This document shows, one piece after another, positions 1 to 7,327 of a stretch of 62,689 nt of DNA; position 1 is the stretch's first letter, and every line of letters begins with the position of its first letter. The stretch spans positions 1 through 62,689 of the IMG/VR virus record IMGVR_UViG_3300009506_000027; one strand, given 5' to 3'. This stretch comes from a virus. The notes beneath the pieces were generated by a model. That model made no database searches. It worked only from the letters and a program-made list of their open reading frames with translations, and had not been told where the DNA came from. Made by a program: the position numbers and the translations under genes.

Positions 1-917
1 TTGCCCTTCACGATATCCACCGGCCCCTTCCCGTCCCCCGCTTCCGGCTCCCGGTACACGAGCCCCACGACCGCCCCGCCAGTCTGCGGGAGCACCACCT
101 TTGATTGGTCGTAAGCACCCCCGAACCTGAAACAGCAGGTTTCCCCGTACTCACCCAGACGGAGGAACGAAGACGGAGCGCACGAGAACACCACCCGCCA
201 CCGATGCCGGAAAGACGACCAACGCTGACCCATGGCCTCGCAGAAGAGAGCCCCGGCCCGCTGGAGATTCGCCCCATCCTCCCCCACCAAACGCTTCCCC
301 AACTTCCCCAAGGCCCGGAGGAACACCCTGGACGGCTTTCCACCTTCCTCGCACCGGAACACCACAGCATCCCGCGCCCCGTCCATGACTTCAGAATAGG
401 CGAGCAAATCCTGAAACTCCCCCTTGAGCCTATCCCGCCCCAACTCCCCAGACGCCGGAATTTCTACCCGGAAATAGTCGGGCCCCGAATCCATGAACCC
501 CACATCACCCCCCGCTTCCATGGTCCTGCGCCTGAACACCTCGAAAGACGGCTGAACCTCCACGAGCCCGAAATGGTGCGCCTTGATATGCTGGGGCTGA
601 AACACCCGAACGCTTCCCACCCCTTGGACCCCCGCCGCCATGCACGAGTCCGTCCATTCCCTGGAGACATCCCCGGCAGACACCGACCCTTCAACGGCCC
701 CGACCCACGACCAACGCCAACCGCCCCCGAACAACCCACGGAGCCTTGCCGTACGGTCCCAGATGGAAGCCACCCACCCGTATAGATCCCCCCGGAACAA
801 CGCGCCACCCTTTTCCAACACAGCCTCGCACCGTGCCACTTCCTTTCCGACTTCCTCTTCCTTGGATCCCGGAGCATACACCCAGGAGGAACCGGAACAA
901 CCTTCAGTCTCACACAT
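1..917 (-). CDS. Hypothetical protein, 3' end beyond the window edge
   Basis: An uninterrupted leftward frame of 305 codons starts at the ATG at 917 and runs off the left edge without a stop. The + strand here is strongly C-rich, as expected if the minus strand codes. The start overlaps the stop of the small gene upstream (TGATG). The product begins MCETEGCSGSS, has an acidic stretch near residues 20-30, and around residues 105-150 reads like a folded domain (for example KAHHFGLVEVQPSFEVF). Further Cys residues lie in FSCAPSS and GETCCFRFG. I do not recognise the family. The frame is the best of the minus-strand frames here because it alone gives ordinary residue composition. Confidence 0.65.
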   Translation of the reverse strand, partial: MCETEGCSGSSWVYAPGSKEEEVGKEVARCEAVLEKGGALFRGDLYGWVASIWDRTARLRGLFGGGWRWSWVGAVEGSVSAGDVSREWTDSCMAAGVQGVGSVRVFQPQHIKAHHFGLVEVQPSFEVFRRRTMEAGGDVGFMDSGPDYFRVEIPASGELGRDRLKGEFQDLLAYSEVMDGARDAVVFRCEEGGKPSRVFLRALGKLGKRLVGEDGANLQRAGALFCEAMGQRWSSFRHRWRVVFSCAPSSFLRLGEYGETCCFRFGGAYDQSKVVLPQTGGAVVGLVYREPEAGDGKGPVDIVKG

Positions 918-991
918 CACTTTTCCCCTTCCATGATGAGGAACACGAGCACCACCAGGAACACGAGAAACCCCAGTCCAGCTTGAAGCAC
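917..991 (-). CDS. Small single-span membrane peptide (24 aa)
   Basis: A GTG-started frame encodes 24 residues. Nearly all of it is one hydrophobic segment (GLGFLVFLVVLVFLIM) followed by the charged tail EGEK. Its start overlaps the upstream stop codon (TAGTG) and its own stop overlaps the next ATG (TGATG), so it sits exactly between two coupled genes. No family is recognised. The tight overlaps and the membrane-like composition are the only support. Confidence 0.45.
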   Translation of the reverse strand: MLQAGLGFLVFLVVLVFLIMEGEK

Positions 992-1227
992 TAGACCCCC
1001 TTCCCCCTGGACGGACACCCCCGGCACCTCCCGCCGCACTTACAGACACCCGCCCGGATCCGGCCCCGAACCAATGGCCCCAGGAGATCCGGGCCCACCA
1101 AACGGGCCTGAGCCACTAGGTCTTCCTGGCACGGATCCGACCCGACCGAACCAAAAAGATCCAACTGCCCCAACGCCAACGCCCGGAGGAAGACCTCCCC
1201 ACCGTCCGAGCCTACCACCGGTTCCAC
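991..1227 (-). CDS. Hypothetical protein with Cys-rich C-terminus
   Basis: 78 codons from a GTG at 1227 that overlaps the end of the upstream membrane-protein gene by 16 bp. The N-terminal half is acidic and leucine-rich. The C-terminus has four Cys in CKCGGRCRGC, which could bind a metal. Function unknown. Support comes from the frame, the coupled overlaps on both sides and the G-rich coding strand. Confidence 0.5.
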   Translation of the reverse strand: MEPVVGSDGGEVFLRALALGQLDLFGSVGSDPCQEDLVAQARLVGPDLLGPLVRGRIRAGVCKCGGRCRGCPSRGKGV

Positions 1228-1580
1228 CCCCGCCCCGTATCACTTCCCCCCCCCACGCCCCCGGCCCTGGACCGCCACGGAGCCCCCTTCCCGTCGATTG
1301 CCCGTCCCGTCCCTTCCCACCGTGCCACCGTGCCCACCTCAGAGAGCATGAGCCCCAAGACCTCCCCCAGCGACCACGACCCCCGGAGCCCGTACCCATT
1401 GCCGCCCCACTTGCCCTTGATGGACTGGACCGACCGGCACCGCACCGGCACCAGATACCGCAGAGCCCGCTTGACCCTCTTCCGCAGAGCCCGCCGCCGC
1501 ACACTGGCCCGCACCACGTCACCGAACGACCACAAGAACACCAGCACCAGCACCGAAACACCCAGCACCTGAACCAACAT
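1212..1580 (-). CDS. Hypothetical membrane protein
   Basis: 122 residues. I place the start at the ATG at 1580 because AGGGGG lies about 6 nt before it; a GTG at 1625 is possible but has no such site. Residues 1-22 form one transmembrane segment (MLVQVLGVSVLVLVFLW), followed by a strongly basic stretch (RRRALRKRVKR), so the bulk is probably cytoplasmic. It is the first gene of the leftward cluster at the left end. No family recognised. Confidence 0.55.
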   Translation of the reverse strand: MLVQVLGVSVLVLVFLWSFGDVVRASVRRRALRKRVKRALRYLVPVRCRSVQSIKGKWGGNGYGLRGSWSLGEVLGLMLSEVGTVARWEGTGRAIDGKGAPWRSRAGGVGGGSDTGRGWNRW

Positions 1581-1992
1581 GGAACCCCCTAGCTGAAACG
1601 TGAAAGAACCCCGCAACCTCCCCACCCACTAGCCGGAACTTGCCCCGGCCCTCGCACGTTACAGTCTGAAGGAGCGACCCACCAAACTGTCAACTGTAAG
1701 ACTTTCGTAAACTGGGGGCGCTGAGGCGTACTCTGGATGGGACAGTCGGAAGAATCCCACATACTGACCCCCGAACCCATAGCACCCCCGAAATATCCAG
1801 AATCCAGAAAAATGGAATGGACCGGATCGACCCCCACTTGCAAAATGCCACACTAGCCAAACCCGCAGACCCGGCACCGGACCGGGCCCCTGGGGTTTCT
1901 GGGGTCCTGGAGGCGGAACGGGTACCCCCTCACATATTTGGCGCAGTTGTTATAGCGGCCTCGAAAAAAGGGGGTGGCTCATTTCAGCCATT
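1581..1992. other. Intergenic control region, no convincing gene
   Basis: About 410 bp between the leftward cluster and the palindromes. Short frames exist on both strands but none has a good ribosome site or convincing composition. A TTGACA hexamer on the minus strand near 1685-1690 lies upstream of the 1580 start, but no good -10 follows at 17 bp. A half copy of the GTTATA-type operator occurs at 1949-1957. Confidence 0.4.
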
Positions 1993-2045
1993 TTTAGGCT
2001 CGCCTAAATCTACCGTGCAAATTCATGCACGGTTTATGTCATAAA
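1993..2045. promoter_or_regulatory. Cluster of three adjacent palindromes (operator or attachment-like)
   Basis: Three perfect dyads lie in 53 bp: 1993-2008 (TTTAGGC-TC-GCCTAAA), 2012-2033 (ACCGTGCA, 6 bp, TGCACGGT) and 2033-2045 (TTTATG-T-CATAAA). They end about 30 bp before the -35 hexamer of the rightward promoter. The first occurs again at the stop codon of the integrase gene (54161-54176). Placement suggests operators for an early-region switch; host-regulator binding or a recombination role are alternatives. Confidence 0.6.
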
Positions 2046-2076
2046 GGGCTTTCTTTTTTCAGGTGCCGCGACAGCC

Positions 2077-2105
2077 TTGACAGCCCTTGTAACCTGTTGT
2101 AGTAT
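2077..2105 (+). promoter_or_regulatory. Rightward early promoter, sigma-70 type
   Basis: Perfect -35 TTGACA at 2077-2082, exactly 17 bp spacer, -10 TAGTAT at 2100-2105 (five of six consensus bases). It points into the rightward early genes and lies just after the palindrome cluster. Start of transcription would be about 2112. Confidence 0.75.
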
Positions 2106-2280
2106 GCCATTACTTAGTCTCCGTGCGAGACTGAGCCCCTAGCGAAAGGCGAGGCCCAGGAATCCCTATCCTCGTGGAAAGCCCAAGCAGCAGAGTCTAG
2201 CTCTGAAGTACAAGAGGGCGGGTGAACTGGGCCGGACCTTTATACGACGCGGAAAGAACCGAAAGGAGCGGAAAGAACCC
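2106..2280 (+). other. Untranslated leader of the early transcript
   Basis: About 170 nt without a gene between the predicted transcription start and the first ATG. Small hairpins are visible: AGTCTC/GAGACT near 2118-2134 and CAGAG/CTCTG near 2191-2205. The last 35 bases repeat GGAAAGAACC-like units next to AAAGGAG, which probably serves as ribosome site. I do not recognise a known riboswitch or leader family. Confidence 0.4.
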
Positions 2281-2526
2281 ATGGCGTATTCCTACCTATC
2301 GCAGTTCCCCTATATCGTCATCGAAGACTGTCAGGATCCGGATAATCCCGTCCTCTGTTCCGACTTGGCCGAAGTAGCCAAGGCTGCGGAGGGTATCCTT
2401 CGTGCCCACCGTAACAGCGCAGTTCTCTGTTTCCGAATCACCCCTACGAACCGATTCACGGCTCGCACCTCGTTTGAGGTGGTCGAGGAAGTGATCGAAC
2501 CCAACGCAGACGCGGAAAGGAAGTAA
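2281..2526 (+). CDS. Hypothetical early protein (81 aa)
   Basis: First gene after the early promoter and leader. It is a small mixed alpha/beta protein beginning MAYSYLSQFPYIVIEDC with an acidic end. The ATG follows the purine-rich GGAAAGAACC stretch; AAAGGAG lies 13-14 nt upstream, which is rather far. No family recognised. As the promoter-proximal gene it is a candidate for a host-takeover function, but only its position suggests that. Confidence 0.7.
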   Translation: MAYSYLSQFPYIVIEDCQDPDNPVLCSDLAEVAKAAEGILRAHRNSAVLCFRITPTNRFTARTSFEVVEEVIEPNADAERK

Positions 2527-2529
2527 CGT

Positions 2530-2796
2530 ATGGCAAAGATGACTCGCTTCAGTATCCTCAGCATCCCCACCGACAAGATCACCGAGTTCTACAAGTACAT
2601 GGCGATGCTGGTCAAGACTCCGGGTGTCATGGTCCTGGAGTTTGAGCACAGGGAGGAGTGTCCGCTGGGCGATGGTTGCAGCGACCTCGACCTCTGTACC
2701 TGTGGTGAGATCCCGCAGTGCAACATCTACGCGAAGGATGGTTCCGAGTTTGAGGTGGAGGACGCCTTCCTGGAGTTCATAAAATCGGAGGGCTAA
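2530..2796 (+). CDS. Hypothetical Cys-rich early protein (88 aa)
   Basis: Starts 3 bp after the previous stop, with GGAAAGGAAG before the ATG. Contains a Cys cluster in the middle (CPLGDGCSDLDLCTCGE) that could bind zinc, with a predicted helix before it (TDKITEFYKYMAMLV) and another at the end. Function unknown; co-transcribed with its neighbours. Confidence 0.7.
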   Translation: MAKMTRFSILSIPTDKITEFYKYMAMLVKTPGVMVLEFEHREECPLGDGCSDLDLCTCGEIPQCNIYAKDGSEFEVEDAFLEFIKSEG

Positions 2797-2799
2797 GCC

Positions 2800-3006
2800 A
2801 TGAAATCCGTGGAGTTTTCATTCTCAGCCGACTACGGCGTCGGCATCACTCGTTTCCCGAACCGGAAGCGGTGGTGTCTGTTCGTGAGGGACGGCGCAAA
2901 ACACTTTCCGCTGGCCTATTTCCTCACCGAAACGGATGCGGAAATGGCCGTAGCGGCGCTCGACCAACTGGCCCGAGCAGCCCGGGGGGACCATGGGACC
3001 GATTAA
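2800..3006 (+). CDS. Hypothetical early protein (68 aa)
   Basis: Starts 3 bp after the previous stop codon. The sequence alternates short strands and a C-terminal helix (TDAEMAVAALDQLARAAR). The last 14 bp overlap the next gene, an overlap length that recurs several times in this operon. No recognised family. Confidence 0.65.
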   Translation: MKSVEFSFSADYGVGITRFPNRKRWCLFVRDGAKHFPLAYFLTETDAEMAVAALDQLARAARGDHGTD

Positions 3007-3253
3007 CTGGCCGTGGCTCTGTTTCGGGCTCGTGTGTGGGGCCTCCCTGGGCCTGTTCATGTTGGCGCTCTCGCTGTTGGGGAGGGGTTCACCTGGGCGC
3101 ATAGTCGTGGCCTGGCGAGTCCTGTACCGCTGGGAAGGGAAGCAGGATTGGCTGGTCACGAAGTACGACGGCTTCTTCAAGGAACGGGTGCCGGGAGTGA
3201 GGGTGGTGCAGCCCCTCTACCTGAGCCCCGAGGAGGAGTGGCGGTATGAGTGA
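2993..3253 (+). CDS. Hypothetical membrane protein (86 aa)
   Basis: The ATG is preceded by GGGGGGA inside the end of the upstream gene. Residues 8-30 form a transmembrane segment (LCFGLVCGASLGLFMLALSL). The remaining 50 residues are soluble, basic then acidic, ending EEEWRYE. It overlaps the next gene by 8 bp. Function unknown. Confidence 0.65.
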   Translation: MGPINWPWLCFGLVCGASLGLFMLALSLLGRGSPGRIVVAWRVLYRWEGKQDWLVTKYDGFFKERVPGVRVVQPLYLSPEEEWRYE

Positions 3254-3761
3254 GCTTCAGATTGAGAAGGTGGAGTGGCTGCTTCAGCCGAACGGTATGG
3301 CCGGGAGCGTGGAGGTAGACCACCATGGCGATCCAGAGTACCAGCACTTCATCGCCCAGGTGGGGCCGTTTGAGGAGGGCGCGAACGTGGTGATCCTGAG
3401 CCCAGAACAGGCCACTGAACTCCTCGACCTGCTGAGGTCCGATGGGGAGCCGTTGAACACCCTCGCCGCCGAAATCAACGAGATCAACGTTGGGAACGGC
3501 TGGAAGGTGGCTACGCCTGAATCATGGGACGATGAAAGGCATATCCCCACCCTCCTCTGTCTGATTCATTCGGAGGTTAGTGAGGCCCTGGAGGGGTTTC
3601 GCCACGGCGACCGCGAGAATGTAGCCGAGGAATTGGCCGATACGCTCATCCGGGTTCTCGACCTTGCCGGTGGCCTGGGCATCGACATGGACGGCGAAGT
3701 CACTTCAAAGCTCGCCAAGAATCGAGAAAGGGGGTTCCGTCATGGAGGAAAAGCGATCTAA
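3246..3761 (+). CDS. MazG-like nucleotide pyrophosphohydrolase domain protein
   Basis: 171 residues. The C-terminal half (about 95-165) carries the MazG-like all-alpha NTP-PPase pattern: acidic helix LIHSEVSEALEGFRHGD, then ENVAEELADTLIRVLDLAG, giving the metal-binding ExxE...ExxD arrangement, and a conserved end KNRERGFRHGGKAI. The first 75 residues are a separate part I cannot assign. The family hydrolyses NTPs to NMP and pyrophosphate; in phages it may tune (p)ppGpp or dNTP pools. The assignment to the superfamily is firm, the substrate is not. Confidence 0.8.
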   Translation: MSELQIEKVEWLLQPNGMAGSVEVDHHGDPEYQHFIAQVGPFEEGANVVILSPEQATELLDLLRSDGEPLNTLAAEINEINVGNGWKVATPESWDDERHIPTLLCLIHSEVSEALEGFRHGDRENVAEELADTLIRVLDLAGGLGIDMDGEVTSKLAKNRERGFRHGGKAI

Positions 3762-4281
3762 GGCTCAGCCCGAGGGGGAGCCGGTGGCGGAACGTCCCAT
3801 TGGCTACATCACGCCCTTGGATATGGCGCGGGTTTCGTCCATGGAGCCGAGCGTACCTTCCGTGAACATCTGGGCTGAACCCGATGATGGCGACCTCCCC
3901 CTCTACCTCCATCCCAAGCCGAGCCGGGAGCAAGGGGAGATGTGTGGGCCGCATGGAGTGTGTGAGTTCGCTGTTGTGGGTGCCGCGAACCACCCGCAAG
4001 CGTCTTTGGGCGATCTGGCACTCGACCGGGATGATGCACCCAAGGGTTCGGTAGTTGAGTATCAGATCAAATGTCAGGTCTGCCACCGAGACGGATTTCT
4101 TTTGCTCAATCAAGCACCACCGAGCCGGGAGCGGGAGGCGGCCCTAAGCATTGTCGCCCAAGCGATCATGGCGGCTTACACGAGTCACCACTTGCCCGAC
4201 GAGTTCAAGTCACTCGGAAAACGCGCCAGCGAAGCACTAGCCATCCTCGCCGGGAAGGAGGCCGACGATGGCAAAGAATGA
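3742..4281 (+). CDS. Hypothetical protein with zinc-binding CxxC motif
   Basis: 179 residues. I use the ATG at 3742 (MEEKRSKAQPEGEPV) because GAAAGGGGG precedes it; the open frame reaches 3664 but that part is inside the MazG-like gene. Contains IKCQVCHRDGF and an upstream CGPHGVC, which together could form a zinc site. The C-terminus is helical and ends with GKEADDGKE, a tail encoded by the ribosome-site cassette of the next gene. Function unknown. Confidence 0.65.
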   Translation: MEEKRSKAQPEGEPVAERPIGYITPLDMARVSSMEPSVPSVNIWAEPDDGDLPLYLHPKPSREQGEMCGPHGVCEFAVVGAANHPQASLGDLALDRDDAPKGSVVEYQIKCQVCHRDGFLLLNQAPPSREREAALSIVAQAIMAAYTSHHLPDEFKSLGKRASEALAILAGKEADDGKE

Positions 4282-4522
4282 TGGAGGACCGGCGTTTCCG
4301 TGCGGAGAATACACGGAGGGGCACCGTGAAGACAGCACCCCGATCAAACAGCCTAGGCACCACGGCATGACCCTGCGCCAGTGGTATGCGGGGTTGGCGA
4401 TGCAGGGGATGTTGGCAAATCCCACACTGTCAAAGAATTTTCTACTAGATGAACTGGCGCAGGATGCACTTGACATGGCCAACGCCATGCTGAAAGAGGA
4501 GGCCGACGATGGCGAAGTATGA
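4268..4522 (+). CDS. Conserved phage protein (GGPAFP/GMTLR type)
   Basis: 84 residues. It shows the pattern common in small phage proteins of unknown role: N-terminal GGPAFPCGEYTEG, a HHGMTLRQWYAGLAMQGML segment, then a C-terminal helix. Starts inside the upstream gene with a 14-bp overlap and GGAGG 8 nt before the ATG. Ends EEADDGEV, again encoding the next gene's ribosome site. Confidence 0.75.
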   Translation: MAKNDGGPAFPCGEYTEGHREDSTPIKQPRHHGMTLRQWYAGLAMQGMLANPTLSKNFLLDELAQDALDMANAMLKEEADDGEV

Positions 4523-4853
4523 GTTTACGCCCGAAATGGGTGAGATCAGCGGGTTCGGGGGCGGCTACGAAGAGTGCTGTCGAAACATGGTGAAAGCCGG
4601 AATGGAATGGCTGGACGCACACCCGGAGGCCGATCCAAGGTTTCACGGCTTCAAAGGAATCTACGGGGTCATCGACGAAGACAACGATGACGCCAGGGGT
4701 CTGACGGAGGCCGTGATTGCTGGTGCCAATGGGGACGCTACGGGAGCCATGCACCAAGCCACAATCTCTCATTGCCTGTTCATCAGGAAGAACAGGTGGG
4801 AGAAGTATGTCGAAGAAATGAGCAAGCCGGAGGCCGACGATGAACAGCCGTGA
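4509..4853 (+). CDS. Hypothetical protein (114 aa)
   Basis: Overlaps its upstream neighbour by 14 bp and begins at the same GGAGGCCGACGATG cassette. Acidic; contains a paired Cys (YEECCRNMVKAGMEWLDAHP) in a helix. The C-terminus ends SKPEADDEQP. No recognised family. Confidence 0.65.
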   Translation: MAKYEFTPEMGEISGFGGGYEECCRNMVKAGMEWLDAHPEADPRFHGFKGIYGVIDEDNDDARGLTEAVIAGANGDATGAMHQATISHCLFIRKNRWEKYVEEMSKPEADDEQP

Positions 4854-5091
4854 GGTTTTGGAACGGATGGCGAAGGCTGGAACGGAAGCTATGCCTGGGT
4901 CCATGGAAGGGGATTGGGACATCTTGACGGAATCCTATCGAACCCATTCCCGCGCCTTCATCCAAGCCGCCCTCGCTGAGTTGGTGGAGATCACCGGAGC
5001 CGTTGATGAAGATGGGTTCCTGACACCGGACGTAGCCGAGGACCTTGGCTATCTCATCATCAAGATGGTGGAGTTGAAAGATGGACAGTGA
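4840..5091 (+). CDS. Hypothetical acidic protein (83 aa)
   Basis: Third gene in a row to start at the GGAGGCCGACGATG cassette, with a 14-bp overlap. Mostly helical and acidic (ALAELVEITGAVDEDGFL). Overlaps the next gene by 11 bp. Function unknown. Confidence 0.65.
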   Translation: MNSREVLERMAKAGTEAMPGSMEGDWDILTESYRTHSRAFIQAALAELVEITGAVDEDGFLTPDVAEDLGYLIIKMVELKDGQ

Positions 5092-5407
5092 CCCGAAGCG
5101 GGTGGTGATTCATGGGCGCGTTCGGACAAAGGACGTGAAGCCCTATGAACACGGTGGGTATCGGCCACCGCATCCGATAGTTGTTCACCCACCGGAAGGC
5201 CGTGGCGGGTCCGTCCCGGTGTCCATCCTCCAGCACCACGAGAACGGCGTGGGTCCGGTGGAGAAGTGGATGGTGGAGTTTGCCAAGGGCACATTACTCC
5301 ATCAGCCAGAAGAACTCGCCCACATAGATCCCGGTGGGTGGCGTATCGTAGCCGCTGGTAAGATCGCCGCCGCCCTGCAAAAGATCCTAGGAGCCGATCA
5401 TGAGTGA
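5081..5407 (+). CDS. Hypothetical protein (108 aa)
   Basis: Starts within the upstream gene. Basic N-terminus (MDSDPKRVVIHGRVRTKD), His/Pro-rich middle, helical C-terminus (KIAAALQKILG). Overlaps the next gene by 8 bp. No recognised family. Confidence 0.6.
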   Translation: MDSDPKRVVIHGRVRTKDVKPYEHGGYRPPHPIVVHPPEGRGGSVPVSILQHHENGVGPVEKWMVEFAKGTLLHQPEELAHIDPGGWRIVAAGKIAAALQKILGADHE

Positions 5408-5681
5408 CCCCATCGAAGAGATCCGGAAGCGGGTGACGAAGGAAAACACCATTCGGCTCGTTTACGGCCCCCAAGGGAGAAAAGATGTCACCGCCCTCTT
5501 GGCCGAGATCGACAGGCTGCGGGAAGTGGTAGTCAACCTATGGAAACAGGCCGACCCACCGAAGGATTGGGCCTGTCCAAGATGTCGGCCAGAAAGCGAT
5601 ATGCTGGTCGAGGGGTTCGTTTGTGCATACCACAAAGCGGAAGACATCGCCACCGAAGCCCTGAAGGGAGGTTCGGAATGA
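5400..5681 (+). CDS. Hypothetical coiled-coil protein with CPRC motif, tandem paralogue 1
   Basis: 93 residues. A short coiled-coil (LLAEIDRLREVVVNLWKQ) precedes a CPRC plus later Cys and His that could bind zinc. The end, EDIATEALKGGSE, is encoded by a 30-bp segment (5643-5672) repeated exactly at 5954-5983 in the next gene, and the coiled-coil is also shared. The two genes are therefore probably a tandem duplication. Function unknown. Confidence 0.65.
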   Translation: MSDPIEEIRKRVTKENTIRLVYGPQGRKDVTALLAEIDRLREVVVNLWKQADPPKDWACPRCRPESDMLVEGFVCAYHKAEDIATEALKGGSE

Positions 5682-5989
5682 GTTGTTCTGTCTGCGGTCG
5701 CGGAAACTGCATTGCTTCTTTTCATTCAACCGCAGAGCAAGAAAGGGTGGAGAAATTACGAGAAAGCGACCCGACCAATCTCTATCTGCCCGAAGAGGTT
5801 GGGCGGTTGGAAGATGAGCTCGACAGGCTGCGGGGGGCGCTGAACATGACCGCCGACGCTCTTAGGCGAGCACGCTTAGAAATGACAAACGACTATTACA
5901 ACAAGCCCCGAAGAGGGATGGAGGAATCCTGCGCTTTGGTTGACAACGCCATTGACATCGCCACCGAAGCCCTGAAGGGAGGTGGATGA
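5678..5989 (+). CDS. Hypothetical coiled-coil protein, tandem paralogue 2
   Basis: 103 residues from the ATG at 5678 (MSCSVCGRGNC), which overlaps the previous stop (ATGA) and has GGGAGG in front. CxxC-x3-C at the N-terminus could bind zinc. Coiled-coil in the middle (RLEDELDRLRGALN) resembles the upstream gene. Ends DIATEALKGGG, encoded by the second copy of the exact 30-bp repeat. Function unknown. Confidence 0.65.
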   Translation: MSCSVCGRGNCIASFHSTAEQERVEKLRESDPTNLYLPEEVGRLEDELDRLRGALNMTADALRRARLEMTNDYYNKPRRGMEESCALVDNAIDIATEALKGGG

Positions 5990-6909
5990 TGGACGAGCCG
6001 GTGGACCCTATTGAGTTCTGGAGATCGGCGGCACACGCTCACCGGCTGAAGGCGTGGGAAATGGATGTTCGCCTTCAAGCCTTGGAGGAGCGGGTGGGTT
6101 GGATTACCCAAATCATCAAAGACAACGGTTATATCGAAACTGCCCAAGCACGTTCACTGAAAGGAGATGAGGCCGATGCCGGGGTTGGAGCCGACGTGGA
6201 ATCCAGAAACCACGACGTAGCGGAGCCCCGGAGTGTTGAGGAATGCAACTGCTTTGATGTGTTGGGGCATAGGCTGACCGAAAGTATTGGGTATGCCTAT
6301 TTCCCACCCTGCCCCATCCACGGCACTCCGGGGCCATCCGATTCTCAACCCGACAATACTATTGTTGGCGATACAATAGATCAGCCGATAAGCGGCTTAA
6401 CACCCGATAGATCAGACGATACCCAAGATGGGTTGGATCGTACCCAAAGCTGGCTTGAGCAAGCCTACAGGCGCGGTAGGGCCCGCTGCGAGTATTCTGA
6501 TGAAAAGGGTTCCGCCCACCGCTTCGATTACAGGCCGACACCAGAGCAGGCGGCTCATACGCACGGCATGGCGGCTGCTTCGGAGCTTCTGGTGGCGCGA
6601 ACCCTTGGCAGAGAATGGCTGGCATCCGGACTGGACGCCGACGACGGCGTTGACGTCGCCGGAAGCGTGAGCGTGAGGTGGACGCCCCTCCCGAAGGGCT
6701 CTCTGATTCTCCATCCGGGAGACATGGCGCGATACTCGGTCCTGGTGACGGGGAATCGGCTGGATAAATTGGAGATCGTGGGGTACATCGTGACCTCCAG
6801 GGGCCAGGTTTCGGACTATTGGCGGGACGATGTGCGGCACGCGGCCTTTTTCGTGCCCCAGGAGGCACTTTCACCCATCGAAAACCTGATGGAGGGAGGA
6901 TGTGGCTGA
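5986..6909 (+). CDS. Hypothetical multi-part protein (307 aa)
   Basis: Starts at the ATGATG after GGGAGGTGG. Four parts can be seen: an N-terminal helical segment (to about 55), a Cys-containing segment (about 80-120: CNCFDVLGHRL and PPCPIHG), a helical segment (about 150-215), and a C-terminal beta-rich segment (about 225-300). Residues LKGDEADAG near 60 and DADDGVD near 212 resemble the C-terminal tails of the neighbouring small genes, as if separate genes had fused. Function unknown. Confidence 0.65.
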   Translation: MMDEPVDPIEFWRSAAHAHRLKAWEMDVRLQALEERVGWITQIIKDNGYIETAQARSLKGDEADAGVGADVESRNHDVAEPRSVEECNCFDVLGHRLTESIGYAYFPPCPIHGTPGPSDSQPDNTIVGDTIDQPISGLTPDRSDDTQDGLDRTQSWLEQAYRRGRARCEYSDEKGSAHRFDYRPTPEQAAHTHGMAAASELLVARTLGREWLASGLDADDGVDVAGSVSVRWTPLPKGSLILHPGDMARYSVLVTGNRLDKLEIVGYIVTSRGQVSDYWRDDVRHAAFFVPQEALSPIENLMEGGCG

Positions 6910-7325
6910 TGTTTGCGCTGCTGGCGATGGTTCTGTTCCTTAATCTTCAATCTCAGATGAAGATTCACTCATTCACCACAGAAGGCTCTGGCGTCAAGTC
7001 GGAACAGGTGAGCTATGACGGCCACAATTTCGTCACAGAGCGAAGGGCTTACCTGGATCTGGTGGTCAATGCGACCGCTGACGCCGTGATTGTGACCATT
7101 ACGGACGATCTGGGGGGATTCCCGGAGGCTGATGATCCTCTGGAGTATTTCGGATGGACGGATGAGGGCGGTTTCGCACCCTTCACCTTCCTGATTGACA
7201 CTGACGGGTCCAGGATCCCGGATGAGGCGAGTGAGTGGACCGTTCACTTCATGCTCACACCATTTTCCGACGTCGAGGGACGCGGTGAGTCGGTGATGGG
7301 CAAGTACACCTTTCACCTGGAGTAA
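6900..7325 (+). CDS. Hypothetical membrane-anchored or exported protein
   Basis: 141 residues from the ATG at 6900, after GGAGGGAGG. The N-terminal hydrophobic segment (MWLMFALLAMVLFLNL) acts as signal peptide or anchor; no clear cleavage site. The rest is beta-rich and acidic. It stands just before ssb. Function unknown. Confidence 0.65.
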   Translation: MWLMFALLAMVLFLNLQSQMKIHSFTTEGSGVKSEQVSYDGHNFVTERRAYLDLVVNATADAVIVTITDDLGGFPEADDPLEYFGWTDEGGFAPFTFLIDTDGSRIPDEASEWTVHFMLTPFSDVEGRGESVMGKYTFHLE

Positions 7326-7327
7326 CG

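Noticed and set aside
105-785. 226-codon plus-strand frame at the left end
   Set aside because: Extremely Pro/His/Arg-rich; it is the shadow of the leftward 305-codon gene in a C-rich strand.
1074-1592. 172-codon Pro-rich plus-strand frame
   Set aside because: Low-complexity proline-rich product from a C-rich strand; the minus strand has coupled, more ordinary frames.
1589-1843. 84-codon minus-strand frame upstream of the membrane protein gene
   Set aside because: No ribosome site and unusual composition. Not excluded entirely, but unsupported.
1817-2044. 75-codon plus-strand frame
   Set aside because: Overlaps the palindrome cluster and has no ribosome site; it ends before the predicted promoter.
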